From: an uncultured Saprospiraceae bacterium
GTDB taxonomy: Bacteria > Bacteroidota > Bacteroidia > Chitinophagales > Saprospiraceae
Assembly: GCA_938015805.1 (NCBI GenBank)
Contig: CALLXF010000110.1
Coordinates: 1-39,487, forward strand
Length of the DNA stretch: 39,487 bases
Direction of reading: 5' to 3'
Part shown: in pieces, positions 16,309 through 23,835 of the stretch
How positions within the stretch are numbered: position 1 is the stretch's first letter
Layout: every line of letters begins with the position of its first letter
The notes under the pieces: generated by a model
What the model was told of the DNA's origin: nothing
Databases searched by the model: none
Seen by the model: the letters and a program-made list of their open reading frames with translations, nothing else
Position numbers and translations under genes: made by a program

Positions 16309-18147
16309 ATGTGTGGCATAGTAGCATACATCGGAAATAAAGAAGCATATCCCATTATTATAGAAGGACTCAGAAGACTCGAATATAGAGGTTATGATAG
16401 TGCAGGTGTTTCTATACTCAATGGAGATATTCATACCTATAAAAAGAAAGGTAAAGTAAAGGACCTTGAAGATTTTGTAGAGGGGAAAAATAAATCAGGA
16501 ACGCTGGGTATAGGTCATACAAGGTGGGCTACACACGGAAGACCTAACGATAAAAATGCTCACCCGCATAATTCTGGTAATAGTGATCTTACCCTAGTGC
16601 ATAATGGTATCATAGAAAACTATGCTTCATTAAAGGAAGCATTAGCGGAACTAGGGCATACATTTACAAGTGACACGGATACAGAGATACTTGTTCATTT
16701 AATAGAAGAATATCAAAAAAGAGATGATTTATCTCTAGAAAAAGCAGTACAGAAAGCTTTGAAAAAAGCGGTAGGTGCTTATGCAATAGTTGTTTTTGAT
16801 AAAAAATCACCTAATAAAATAGTAGGAGCTCGTAAATCTAGCCCATTAGTTTTAGGATTAGGAAAAGATGAATTTTTCTTAGCTTCTGATGCAACTCCGA
16901 TCATCAAGTTTACCAACAAAGTAATCTATTTAAATGACGAAGAGATCGTAACTGTAAATAGGGATGGTTCTTACGAGGTAGTAACTCTAGATGATGAAGT
17001 GCAAAATCATGAAGTAAAAGAAATAGATCTTAAAATAGAAGAGCTAGAGAAGGGGGGATATGATCACTTTATGCTAAAGGAAATCCACCAACAGCCTACG
17101 ACTATTTTTGAGAGCATGAGAGGGAGAATAAATGCGGAAGAAGGATGGATTCTCGTAGGGGGTATGCAGGACCATATGAAGAGAATGGTAGATGCGGATC
17201 GGATTATTATTGCTGCTTGTGGTACTTCATGGCATGCTGGCCTTATCGGCGAATATTTATTCGAAGACTTAGCAAGAGTTCCTGTAGAAGTAGAATATGC
17301 GTCAGAATTAAGATATAGAAATCCAGTCATACGAGAAAGAGATGTAGTGCTGGCTCTATCCCAATCGGGAGAAACTGCAGATACATTAGCGGCTCTAGAA
17401 ATGGCCAGAAATAAAGGAGCTTTATTATATGGAATTGTAAATAATGTAGGTTCTTCTATTGCTAGATTTACTGACTGTGGTTCTTATATACATGCTGGCC
17501 CAGAAATAGGAGTAGCTTCTACAAAAGCCTTTACCAGTCAGCTAGTAGTACTTACGCTTATGGCTTTAAATCTGGCCAAAGAAAAAGGAACTATTTCAGA
17601 AGGGTATTTCCGTAAGTTACTTTATGCAATGGAAGACATTCCTAAAAAAGTAGAACAAATACTTACTCTAGACGAACAAATAAAATACATCGCAACTGAG
17701 ATTAAGGACGCTCCTAACGCATTGTACTTAGGTAGAGGCTATAACTTTCCGATTGCTTTAGAAGGAGCCTTAAAATTAAAAGAGATATCTTACATTCATG
17801 CCGAAGGATATCCTGCTGCAGAAATGAAGCATGGTCCTATTGCCCTAATAGACGAAAGTATGCCGGTAATTGTAATGGCGACTAATGTTAGTGCATACGA
17901 AAAAATAGTTAGTAATATTCAGGAAGTAAAAGCCCGTAAAGGAATGGTAATTGCCATAGTAACTGAGGGTGATACTGAGATTAAAAAAATAGCAGATTAC
18001 ACGATAGAAATTCCAGAAACAGAAGAACCTTTAAGTCCTTTATTATCTGTAATTCCTCTACAAATGCTTTCTTATCATATCGCTGTATTGAGAAATTGTA
18101 ATGTCGATCAGCCAAGAAATTTAGCTAAGTCTGTAACTGTTGAATAA
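16309..18147 (+). CDS. glmS: Glutamine--fructose-6-phosphate aminotransferase (isomerizing)
   Basis: 612 residues, a full-length GlmS. It makes glucosamine-6-phosphate from fructose-6-phosphate and glutamine, the entry step to UDP-GlcNAc for peptidoglycan and LPS. The N-terminal glutaminase begins MCGIVAYIG with Cys2 as nucleophile (after Met removal) and carries RWATHGRP and HNGIIENY. Two SIS domains follow (ACGTSWHAGL, SQSGETADTLAALE, GRGYNFPIALEGALKLKE), and it ends LAKSVTVE, carrying the conserved Lys. No glmS ribozyme is expected or seen: the upstream gap is only 10 bases. Confidence 0.98.
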   Translation: MCGIVAYIGNKEAYPIIIEGLRRLEYRGYDSAGVSILNGDIHTYKKKGKVKDLEDFVEGKNKSGTLGIGHTRWATHGRPNDKNAHPHNSGNSDLTLVHNGIIENYASLKEALAELGHTFTSDTDTEILVHLIEEYQKRDDLSLEKAVQKALKKAVGAYAIVVFDKKSPNKIVGARKSSPLVLGLGKDEFFLASDATPIIKFTNKVIYLNDEEIVTVNRDGSYEVVTLDDEVQNHEVKEIDLKIEELEKGGYDHFMLKEIHQQPTTIFESMRGRINAEEGWILVGGMQDHMKRMVDADRIIIAACGTSWHAGLIGEYLFEDLARVPVEVEYASELRYRNPVIRERDVVLALSQSGETADTLAALEMARNKGALLYGIVNNVGSSIARFTDCGSYIHAGPEIGVASTKAFTSQLVVLTLMALNLAKEKGTISEGYFRKLLYAMEDIPKKVEQILTLDEQIKYIATEIKDAPNALYLGRGYNFPIALEGALKLKEISYIHAEGYPAAEMKHGPIALIDESMPVIVMATNVSAYEKIVSNIQEVKARKGMVIAIVTEGDTEIKKIADYTIEIPETEEPLSPLLSVIPLQMLSYHIAVLRNCNVDQPRNLAKSVTVE

Positions 18148-18157
18148 ATAAAAAATT

Positions 18158-18853
18158 ATGAGTGATCAATTAATGGAATACAACTCTTCGAGAGATAAAC
18201 TGATTATTCCAGAGTATGGTAGGAATGTGCAAAAGCTAGTTTTACATGCAAAGACCATAGAGGATGACGATGAGAGACAAAGATATATCGAACGTATCGT
18301 AGAGCTCGTATATCAGATGAACCCGCAATCAAAAAATGTTCTAGAATATAGAGAAAGATTATGGGCACATATTTTTAGGATCGCTGATTATGATCTTAAA
18401 GTAACTCCGCCTAACGGTATTATACCTACTCCAGAAAACGCAAAAATAAAACTGGAAAAAATAGACTATCCTGGATTTAATAACAAAAACAGACACTATG
18501 GAAATAATGTCAAAAAGTTATTAAAAAAGGCAACAGAGATGGAGGATGGAGCAAAAAAAGATGCTTTTATAGAACTCATCGCTTCTTTTATGAAAACCGC
18601 ATACAAAAACTGGAACAGAGAACATTTTATCAATGATGAAGTCATAAAGTCAGACATTTCTAAAATGACTAACGGAGCCATATCGTTAGGAGATGATTTT
18701 AAGTTAGTTTCTATTCATGCCTCTAGTCCGGCCCCTAAAAGTGGTGCAAAAAGATCACATGGCGGAAGAGGTCGATCTAATTCAAACAATAAATCGAGGA
18801 GCAATTCTCGTTATGGTAGAAGTAATTCTAATAATAACAGAAGAAGGAGATAA
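18158..18853 (+). CDS. DUF4290 family protein with Arg/Ser/Asn-rich tail
   Basis: 231 residues. The body (residues 1-190) matches DUF4290: YNSSRDKLIIPEYGRNVQKL, DDERQRYIERIVELVYQMNP and YGNNVKKLLKKATEMEDG. The last ~37 residues are low-complexity and strongly basic, rich in Ser, Asn and Arg and ending in RRRR. No signal peptide or membrane segment, so it is cytoplasmic; the tail suggests nucleic-acid or polyanion binding, by inference only. It follows glmS by 10 bases and precedes murA across a terminator, the usual company of this family in Bacteroidota. Confidence 0.85.
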   Translation: MSDQLMEYNSSRDKLIIPEYGRNVQKLVLHAKTIEDDDERQRYIERIVELVYQMNPQSKNVLEYRERLWAHIFRIADYDLKVTPPNGIIPTPENAKIKLEKIDYPGFNNKNRHYGNNVKKLLKKATEMEDGAKKDAFIELIASFMKTAYKNWNREHFINDEVIKSDISKMTNGAISLGDDFKLVSIHASSPAPKSGAKRSHGGRGRSNSNNKSRSNSRYGRSNSNNNRRRR

Positions 18854-18879
18854 GAATTATATTATCTTTATTTATAATA

Positions 18880-18918
18880 TAAAAGACCTAAGAATCAATT
18901 TTTTTCTTAGGTCTTTTT
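18880..18918 (+). terminator. Hairpin terminator between DUF4290 and murA
   Basis: A perfect 14-base-pair stem (18880-18893 with 18904-18917, AAAAGACCTAAGAA and its complement) with a 10-base loop ends in TTTTT. murA starts only 13 bases later, so its promoter must lie upstream of the hairpin or in it; a TATCTTTA at 18862-18869 is a near-match -7 box that would place the hairpin in the murA leader. Confidence 0.85.
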
Positions 18919-18930
18919 AATTTTGAGCTT

Positions 18931-20247
18931 ATGAGCAATCAATATTTTGAAGTAGAAGGTAAAGCAAAGCTTAACGGTTCACTAGAACCACAAGGAGCAA
19001 AGAACGAAGCATTACAAATTATCAGTGCCGTTTTATTAACAAAGGAAGAAGTAAAAATCACTAATCTCCCAGATATAGTGGATGTCAGAAAGCTGATAGA
19101 TCTCGTAAGAGGACTAGGTGTAAAAGTGACTAAGCACTCTAGTAGTGATTATACTTTTATAGCTGATGATATAGATCTTGAGTATTTTGGGTCTAAGGAA
19201 TATCTAGATAACGCTAAAAAAATTAGAGGGTCAGTTATGTTGATAGGTCCTTTATTAGCTCGCTTTGGAAAAGCTTTTTTACCTAAACCAGGGGGAGATA
19301 AAATAGGGAGACGTAGATTAGATACCCACTTAAATGGACTTAAAAAGTTAGGTGCCGATTTTCAATATAACGAAAGTACTGATCAGTTTTATCTAGGTAC
19401 AGATCAGTTAGTCGGTACTTACATACTGATGGATGAGATCTCTGTTACAGGTACGGCAAATGTGGTAATGGCAGCGGTAAAAGCAGAAGGAAAAACGACG
19501 ATCTATAATGCTGCATGTGAGCCTTACCTGCAGCAACTTTGTAAAATGCTCAATCGCATGGGAGCAAATATCTCAGGAGTAGGTTCTAATATGCTGATCG
19601 TAGAAGGGGTAGAGGAACTAGGAGGAACAGAGCATAGGATTCTTCCCGATATGATAGAGATAGGAAGTTTTATCGGACTTGCTGCTATGACTCAGTCTCA
19701 TATCCGTATTAAAGATGCATCGATAAAGGAGCTAGGTAATATTCCTTCTGTTTTTCAGAAACTCGGAATACAACTAGAATTTGAGAACGATGACATCATC
19801 ATTCCCGAGCAAGATATTTACGAAATTCAGAATTTTATAGATGGTTCTATTCTCACTATCTACGATTCTCCATGGCCTGGATTTACTCCTGACCTGATGA
19901 GTATACTCTTAGTAGTAGCGACACAGGCAAAAGGTTCAGTTCTAATCCATCAAAAGATGTTTGAAAGTAGATTGTTCTTTGTGGACAAACTAATCGATAT
20001 GGGTGCACAGATCATTTTATGTGATCCGCATAGAGCTACCGTAATCGGGTTAGAACGGAAATCTCCACTAAGAGGTATCACGATGACATCACCAGATATC
20101 CGTGCTGGAGTCTCGTTATTAATAGCAGCTTTATCTGCTAATACGATGAGTACTATCTATAATATAAATCAGATCGATCGTGGGTACCAAGATATAGACG
20201 GAAGATTAAACGCGATCGGGGCTAATATTATAAGAAAGTCCCAGTAA
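18931..20247 (+). CDS. murA: UDP-N-acetylglucosamine 1-carboxyvinyltransferase
   Basis: 438 residues, full-length MurA, which transfers enolpyruvate from PEP to UDP-GlcNAc in the first step of peptidoglycan synthesis. It shows EGKAKLNGSLEPQGAKNEAL (substrate lysine and Asn in the N-terminal motif) and the loop PKPGGDKIGRRRLDTH. The active-site Cys that fosfomycin alkylates (PGGC in E. coli) is Asp123 here, a natural substitution shared by several resistant lineages. So the protein should be active but insensitive to fosfomycin; this is inference from the family. It lies behind its own hairpin, downstream of glmS and DUF4290. Confidence 0.97.
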   Translation: MSNQYFEVEGKAKLNGSLEPQGAKNEALQIISAVLLTKEEVKITNLPDIVDVRKLIDLVRGLGVKVTKHSSSDYTFIADDIDLEYFGSKEYLDNAKKIRGSVMLIGPLLARFGKAFLPKPGGDKIGRRRLDTHLNGLKKLGADFQYNESTDQFYLGTDQLVGTYILMDEISVTGTANVVMAAVKAEGKTTIYNAACEPYLQQLCKMLNRMGANISGVGSNMLIVEGVEELGGTEHRILPDMIEIGSFIGLAAMTQSHIRIKDASIKELGNIPSVFQKLGIQLEFENDDIIIPEQDIYEIQNFIDGSILTIYDSPWPGFTPDLMSILLVVATQAKGSVLIHQKMFESRLFFVDKLIDMGAQIILCDPHRATVIGLERKSPLRGITMTSPDIRAGVSLLIAALSANTMSTIYNINQIDRGYQDIDGRLNAIGANIIRKSQ

Positions 20248-20281
20248 TAAAAAGTTAAGTGTTTAAAGTAGACTTGCTAGA

Positions 20282-21259
20282 TTATTTTTTACGAGTCGTT
20301 ACATAAAAGACGAGTTCTTTTAATGCGAGAGTTGCTTCGTTTTGTGGTAAGCTTTTCAGTATTTCTAATGCTTGGTTTTGGTAGTCATGCATTTTTTCTT
20401 CTGCGTATTGTAGACCTCCGCTGGCTTTTACAAATGCAATTATGTCGCTGACTACTTTTTTATTTTTACTTCTCCTTTTAATATTAAAAATGATCTTTTT
20501 TCTTTCGATCCAGCTGGCTTTTTGTAAAGCAAATATCAGGGGTAAAGTCATTTTCTTTTCTTTGATGTCGATACCCGTAGGTTTACCGATTCCATCATCA
20601 TCTCCATAATCAAAAAGATCATCTTTAATCTGGAATGCGATACCGATCTTTTCCCCAAAACGATATAGACCCTCTATGTGATCTACATTAGTTGTAGAGG
20701 AAGAAGCTCCAGCTTTACATGCAGCAGCAATAAGTGTTGCTGTTTTTTGTCTTATAATTTCAAAATAAACATCTTCCTGTATATCTAGTTTTCTTGCTTT
20801 TTCGATTTGCATCAGCTCACCCTCACTCATGGCTTGCACCGCTTGATTAATGATATGTAGTGTATCGTACTCTTTTTTTTCTAAAGCGATATTTAATCCT
20901 TTACTCAATAAATAATCTCCTACCAGTACCGCGATTTTAGTTTTCCATAAAGCAAAAATGGAAAAGAAACCTCTTCTTTTTTCAGCTTCATCTACGACGT
21001 CGTCATGGACTAATGTGGCAGTATGTATAATCTCTACTAAAGAGGCGGCAGTATAGCTAGAATCATTTAGGTCACCACATATTTTTGCCGATAACAAAGT
21101 AATCATCGGCCTGAGTTGTTTGCCTTTAGTCTGGATGATATAGTTTGTGATCTTATCCAGGAGAGGAACCTTTGTAGACATTATCTCCTCAAAATATTCC
21201 TCAAACTGTTTAAGCTCAGCTTTTATGGGAATCTGAATTTGGGATAATTTTTTAGACAT
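20282..21259 (-). CDS. Polyprenyl diphosphate synthase (trans-prenyltransferase)
   Basis: 325 residues, typical of long-chain trans-prenyl diphosphate synthases. First Asp-rich motif HDDVVDEAEKRRG (Asp86, 87, 90) and second KDDLFDYGDDD (Asp213, 214, 217), with GKQLRPMITLLSAKICG before and GKPTGIDIKEKKMTLPLI after. It condenses isopentenyl diphosphate onto an allylic diphosphate; chain length cannot be read from sequence, but a quinone side-chain (menaquinone) role fits best (IspB/HepT type). Convergent with murA, with 34 bases between. Confidence 0.92.
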   Translation of the reverse strand: MSKKLSQIQIPIKAELKQFEEYFEEIMSTKVPLLDKITNYIIQTKGKQLRPMITLLSAKICGDLNDSSYTAASLVEIIHTATLVHDDVVDEAEKRRGFFSIFALWKTKIAVLVGDYLLSKGLNIALEKKEYDTLHIINQAVQAMSEGELMQIEKARKLDIQEDVYFEIIRQKTATLIAAACKAGASSSTTNVDHIEGLYRFGEKIGIAFQIKDDLFDYGDDDGIGKPTGIDIKEKKMTLPLIFALQKASWIERKKIIFNIKRRSKNKKVVSDIIAFVKASGGLQYAEEKMHDYQNQALEILKSLPQNEATLALKELVFYVTTRKK

Positions 21260-21554
21260 AAATCTCTCTTACTCGTGACTTTTTAGGTCACTTTTAATGT
21301 GAGATAAAGATAAGGCTTAGAAGAACCATTCCTATTTTCTTTATTGATTTATGACCGTTATAAATCGTAAACGAGACCTGTTTTTTGTTACTCTGATCAT
21401 TAGTTAGCAAAAGTCTATTGATAATTACCTAAGAAGACTAGACTTATAAATCATACTTTTTAGTATTAAGTGAAGGTAAGATTTAAAAACGGGCCTAAGT
21501 ATTATCACTATTTTACCGTAATTTTATCCATTTATAAGTGCTAAACATACCTAG

Positions 21555-22526
21555 TTGTTAAAAATATTTAGACAGAATCTTCTGATCAGTAGTATTTTAC
21601 TACTGCCATATACGATTTTAGTTAGGCTACATGATTTTATTTTCCCTCGGCCACTAGTGGCACATGATGGTGGAATACTTTATGACCTGATTATCGGTAT
21701 TTGTAAAACGAGCGTCTCTCAGTCTATTTTAGCCGTGGCACTTATATTTATCCAAGCATGGATGATTAACTACACGATAAGTCGTAATCGTTTAACAAAG
21801 AATTTTACCTCTCTGGCTGGTTTGATCTACATCTTGTTTATGTCAGCTTGTATAGACATGCATGGAATAAATCCGATTATTATCGGTAATACTTTTATCA
21901 TATTATTTTTCCAGGAACTTTTTTATATCTATAAAAAACCTCGCTCTGCAATGTATCTTTTTAATGCTGGGTTTTATCTAGGTATGGCTTTACTCATATT
22001 TTTCCCATATGTTATTATCGTTCCAGTAGGACTACTGGGGATTTTAATTATGAATGTTATCAGTATAAAAAGGATACTCCAATTTTTACTGGGAGTAGCG
22101 ACACCATTGTATTTGTTTTTTGTTCTATTTTATTTCAATCAAAACGAACATCAGCTATGGAATGGAATTTTTCATTTTAATCTTCCTGACCTCGCAAATT
22201 TTACTCTTTTAAATTACTATCATTTAATACCTGCAGGTTTAGGAATTCTATTTATAATCTTTAGCTATAATGGTTATATGCAAAAACAAAGTATTCAAGT
22301 TCAGAATAAATTAGATCTCTTATTCTGGATGTTGTTATTTTCTATTTTCACACCATTTTTGAGCGGAGAAATTTCTTATTTTCTTTTACAGATCATCGCC
22401 TTTCCGCTTGCTGTTTTTCTACATATTAATTTTATGCAACTCAAGCATGATTTTGTCGGAGGCTTGATACATCTTGTTATCCTTCTAGGGATTTTTGCTC
22501 TACATTTTTCAGTACATTTGGGCTAA
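21555..22526 (+). CDS. DUF6427 family membrane protein
   Basis: 323 residues with about eight membrane segments and no obvious catalytic motif. MLKIFRQNLLISSILLLPYT at the start and SAMYLFNAGFYLGMALLIFF, LGILIMNVISIKRILQFLLG and FWMLLFSIFTPFLSG are seen. The frame is closed by TAG at 21552-21554, directly before a TTG at 21555, so the start is TTG (unusual) and gives the family-typical MLKIFR opening. DUF6427 proteins are Bacteroidota-specific and often lie near purQ and prenyl synthase genes; the function is unknown. The 21260-21554 upstream gap holds a short GTGAC/GTCAC hairpin (21275-21291) but no strong promoter match. Confidence 0.8.
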   Translation: MLKIFRQNLLISSILLLPYTILVRLHDFIFPRPLVAHDGGILYDLIIGICKTSVSQSILAVALIFIQAWMINYTISRNRLTKNFTSLAGLIYILFMSACIDMHGINPIIIGNTFIILFFQELFYIYKKPRSAMYLFNAGFYLGMALLIFFPYVIIVPVGLLGILIMNVISIKRILQFLLGVATPLYLFFVLFYFNQNEHQLWNGIFHFNLPDLANFTLLNYYHLIPAGLGILFIIFSYNGYMQKQSIQVQNKLDLLFWMLLFSIFTPFLSGEISYFLLQIIAFPLAVFLHINFMQLKHDFVGGLIHLVILLGIFALHFSVHLG

Positions 22527-22558
22527 TATTATATTACGTACATTTCAACTCTCTTTTA

Positions 22559-23272
22559 ATGAAATTTGGTGTTATTGTTTTTCCGGGTTCTAATTGTGAT
22601 GATGATATGATCCATGTGATCAGTGATGTCATGGGATGTCAGGCTGTAAAAATTTGGCATAAAGAAACATCATTAACTCCTTATGGCGATTTAGACGGAA
22701 TATTTATTCCAGGAGGCTTTTCTTATGGCGATTATTTGCGTTCTGGAGCGATAGCTAGATTTTCTAATATTATGGAGGAAGTAGTGGCTTTCGCCAATGA
22801 AGGGGGCTACGTATGGGGAATATGTAATGGGTTCCAAGTGTTATGCGAATTAGGGTTGTTACCTGGAGTGTTGATGCGTAATCATAATCAAAAATTTATC
22901 TGTAAAAACATACATTTAAAAACAGTTACCCATAATAGTGCAATCACCTCGGAAATAGAAAAAGATCAAGTTTTAAAAATTCCTATTGCACATGCAGATG
23001 GCAGATATTATGCTCCAGAAAATGAAATACAAAACCTCATTGATAATGATCAGATTTTATTCCAGTATGCAGATGCATCAGGAAATGTAAATGAGGAAAC
23101 TAACATAAATGGGTCAGTACATAACATAGCAGGTATTTGTAATCGCAATCGTAATGTTTTTGGAATGATGCCCCATCCAGAGAGAGCATCTGAGGAGCTC
23201 CTCGGAAATAAGGAGGGGAAAGTTATGTTTGATTCATTACTGGCAAATATTAAGACTTTGGTAACACAGTAA
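22559..23272 (+). CDS. purQ: Phosphoribosylformylglycinamidine synthase subunit PurQ
   Basis: 237 residues, full-length PurQ, the glutaminase subunit that supplies ammonia to PurL in purine synthesis. It opens MKFGVIVFPGSNCDDDM and shows the class I glutamine amidotransferase triad: Cys89 in WGICNGFQVL, and His206/Glu208 in MMPHPERASEE. A GGFSYGDYLRSGAIA segment is also typical. purS and purL are not in the window. It follows the DUF6427 gene by 32 bases, so they may be co-transcribed. Confidence 0.97.
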   Translation: MKFGVIVFPGSNCDDDMIHVISDVMGCQAVKIWHKETSLTPYGDLDGIFIPGGFSYGDYLRSGAIARFSNIMEEVVAFANEGGYVWGICNGFQVLCELGLLPGVLMRNHNQKFICKNIHLKTVTHNSAITSEIEKDQVLKIPIAHADGRYYAPENEIQNLIDNDQILFQYADASGNVNEETNINGSVHNIAGICNRNRNVFGMMPHPERASEELLGNKEGKVMFDSLLANIKTLVTQ

Positions 23273-23352
23273 AGGTTAATTTTTTATTAAGTACTTGCCT
23301 TAAAGAGAATGGAACATAGCCAATGGAATAATTTTACAGTTAAATATTAAAA

Positions 23353-23805
23353 ATGCGATCTCTATTTTCTTTATTTCTATTCCTTTCTATATCTACTATT
23401 ACATTTGCTCAGTCTCATAAACCAGTCACATGGGATTTCGAAATTCAAAAAGAAGGGGAAGACTATATCATATTGGCGAAAGCCAAAATACAAGAACCCT
23501 GGGTTTTATACTCTTACTACACTCCAGAGGGAGGACCTATCGGAACCAGTCTAGAAATAAATTCTAATCAAGATAGTATAAGTAAATCAGGAAAACTGAT
23601 CGAAGATGGGAAGCTGATAAAAGAACATAGCGATATGTTTGATCTTGATGTTTCTAAATTTAAAAAAGAAGCAACTTTTAAACAAAAAATAAAAGTTAGT
23701 GATAAGGTATCTGTCGTAAATGGATTTGTAAGATTTATGACTTGTGATGGAAAAAAATGTTTACCACCTACTAATATAGATTTTACGCTTTCCCTTAAAA
23801 GATAA
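23353..23805 (+). CDS. Stand-alone DsbD alpha-like domain protein
   Basis: 150 residues with a signal peptide (ending TITFAQ, residue 20). The rest is a single DsbD N-terminal (alpha) domain, with VTWDFEIQKEGEDYIILAKA and the paired cysteines MTCDGKKCLPPTN (Cys131, Cys136). In DsbD this periplasmic domain carries reducing power to substrate proteins. It lies 30 bases before the dsbD gene, so it is likely a co-transcribed electron carrier or a duplicated piece of the same protein. Confidence 0.85.
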   Translation: MRSLFSLFLFLSISTITFAQSHKPVTWDFEIQKEGEDYIILAKAKIQEPWVLYSYYTPEGGPIGTSLEINSNQDSISKSGKLIEDGKLIKEHSDMFDLDVSKFKKEATFKQKIKVSDKVSVVNGFVRFMTCDGKKCLPPTNIDFTLSLKR

Positions 23806-23835
23806 TAAAGCATAGCTACTCAAATATTGCATTAT

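Noticed and set aside
16240-16309. glmS ribozyme upstream of glmS
   Set aside because: Only 10 bases separate glmS from DUF4270, and no conserved ribozyme core is seen.
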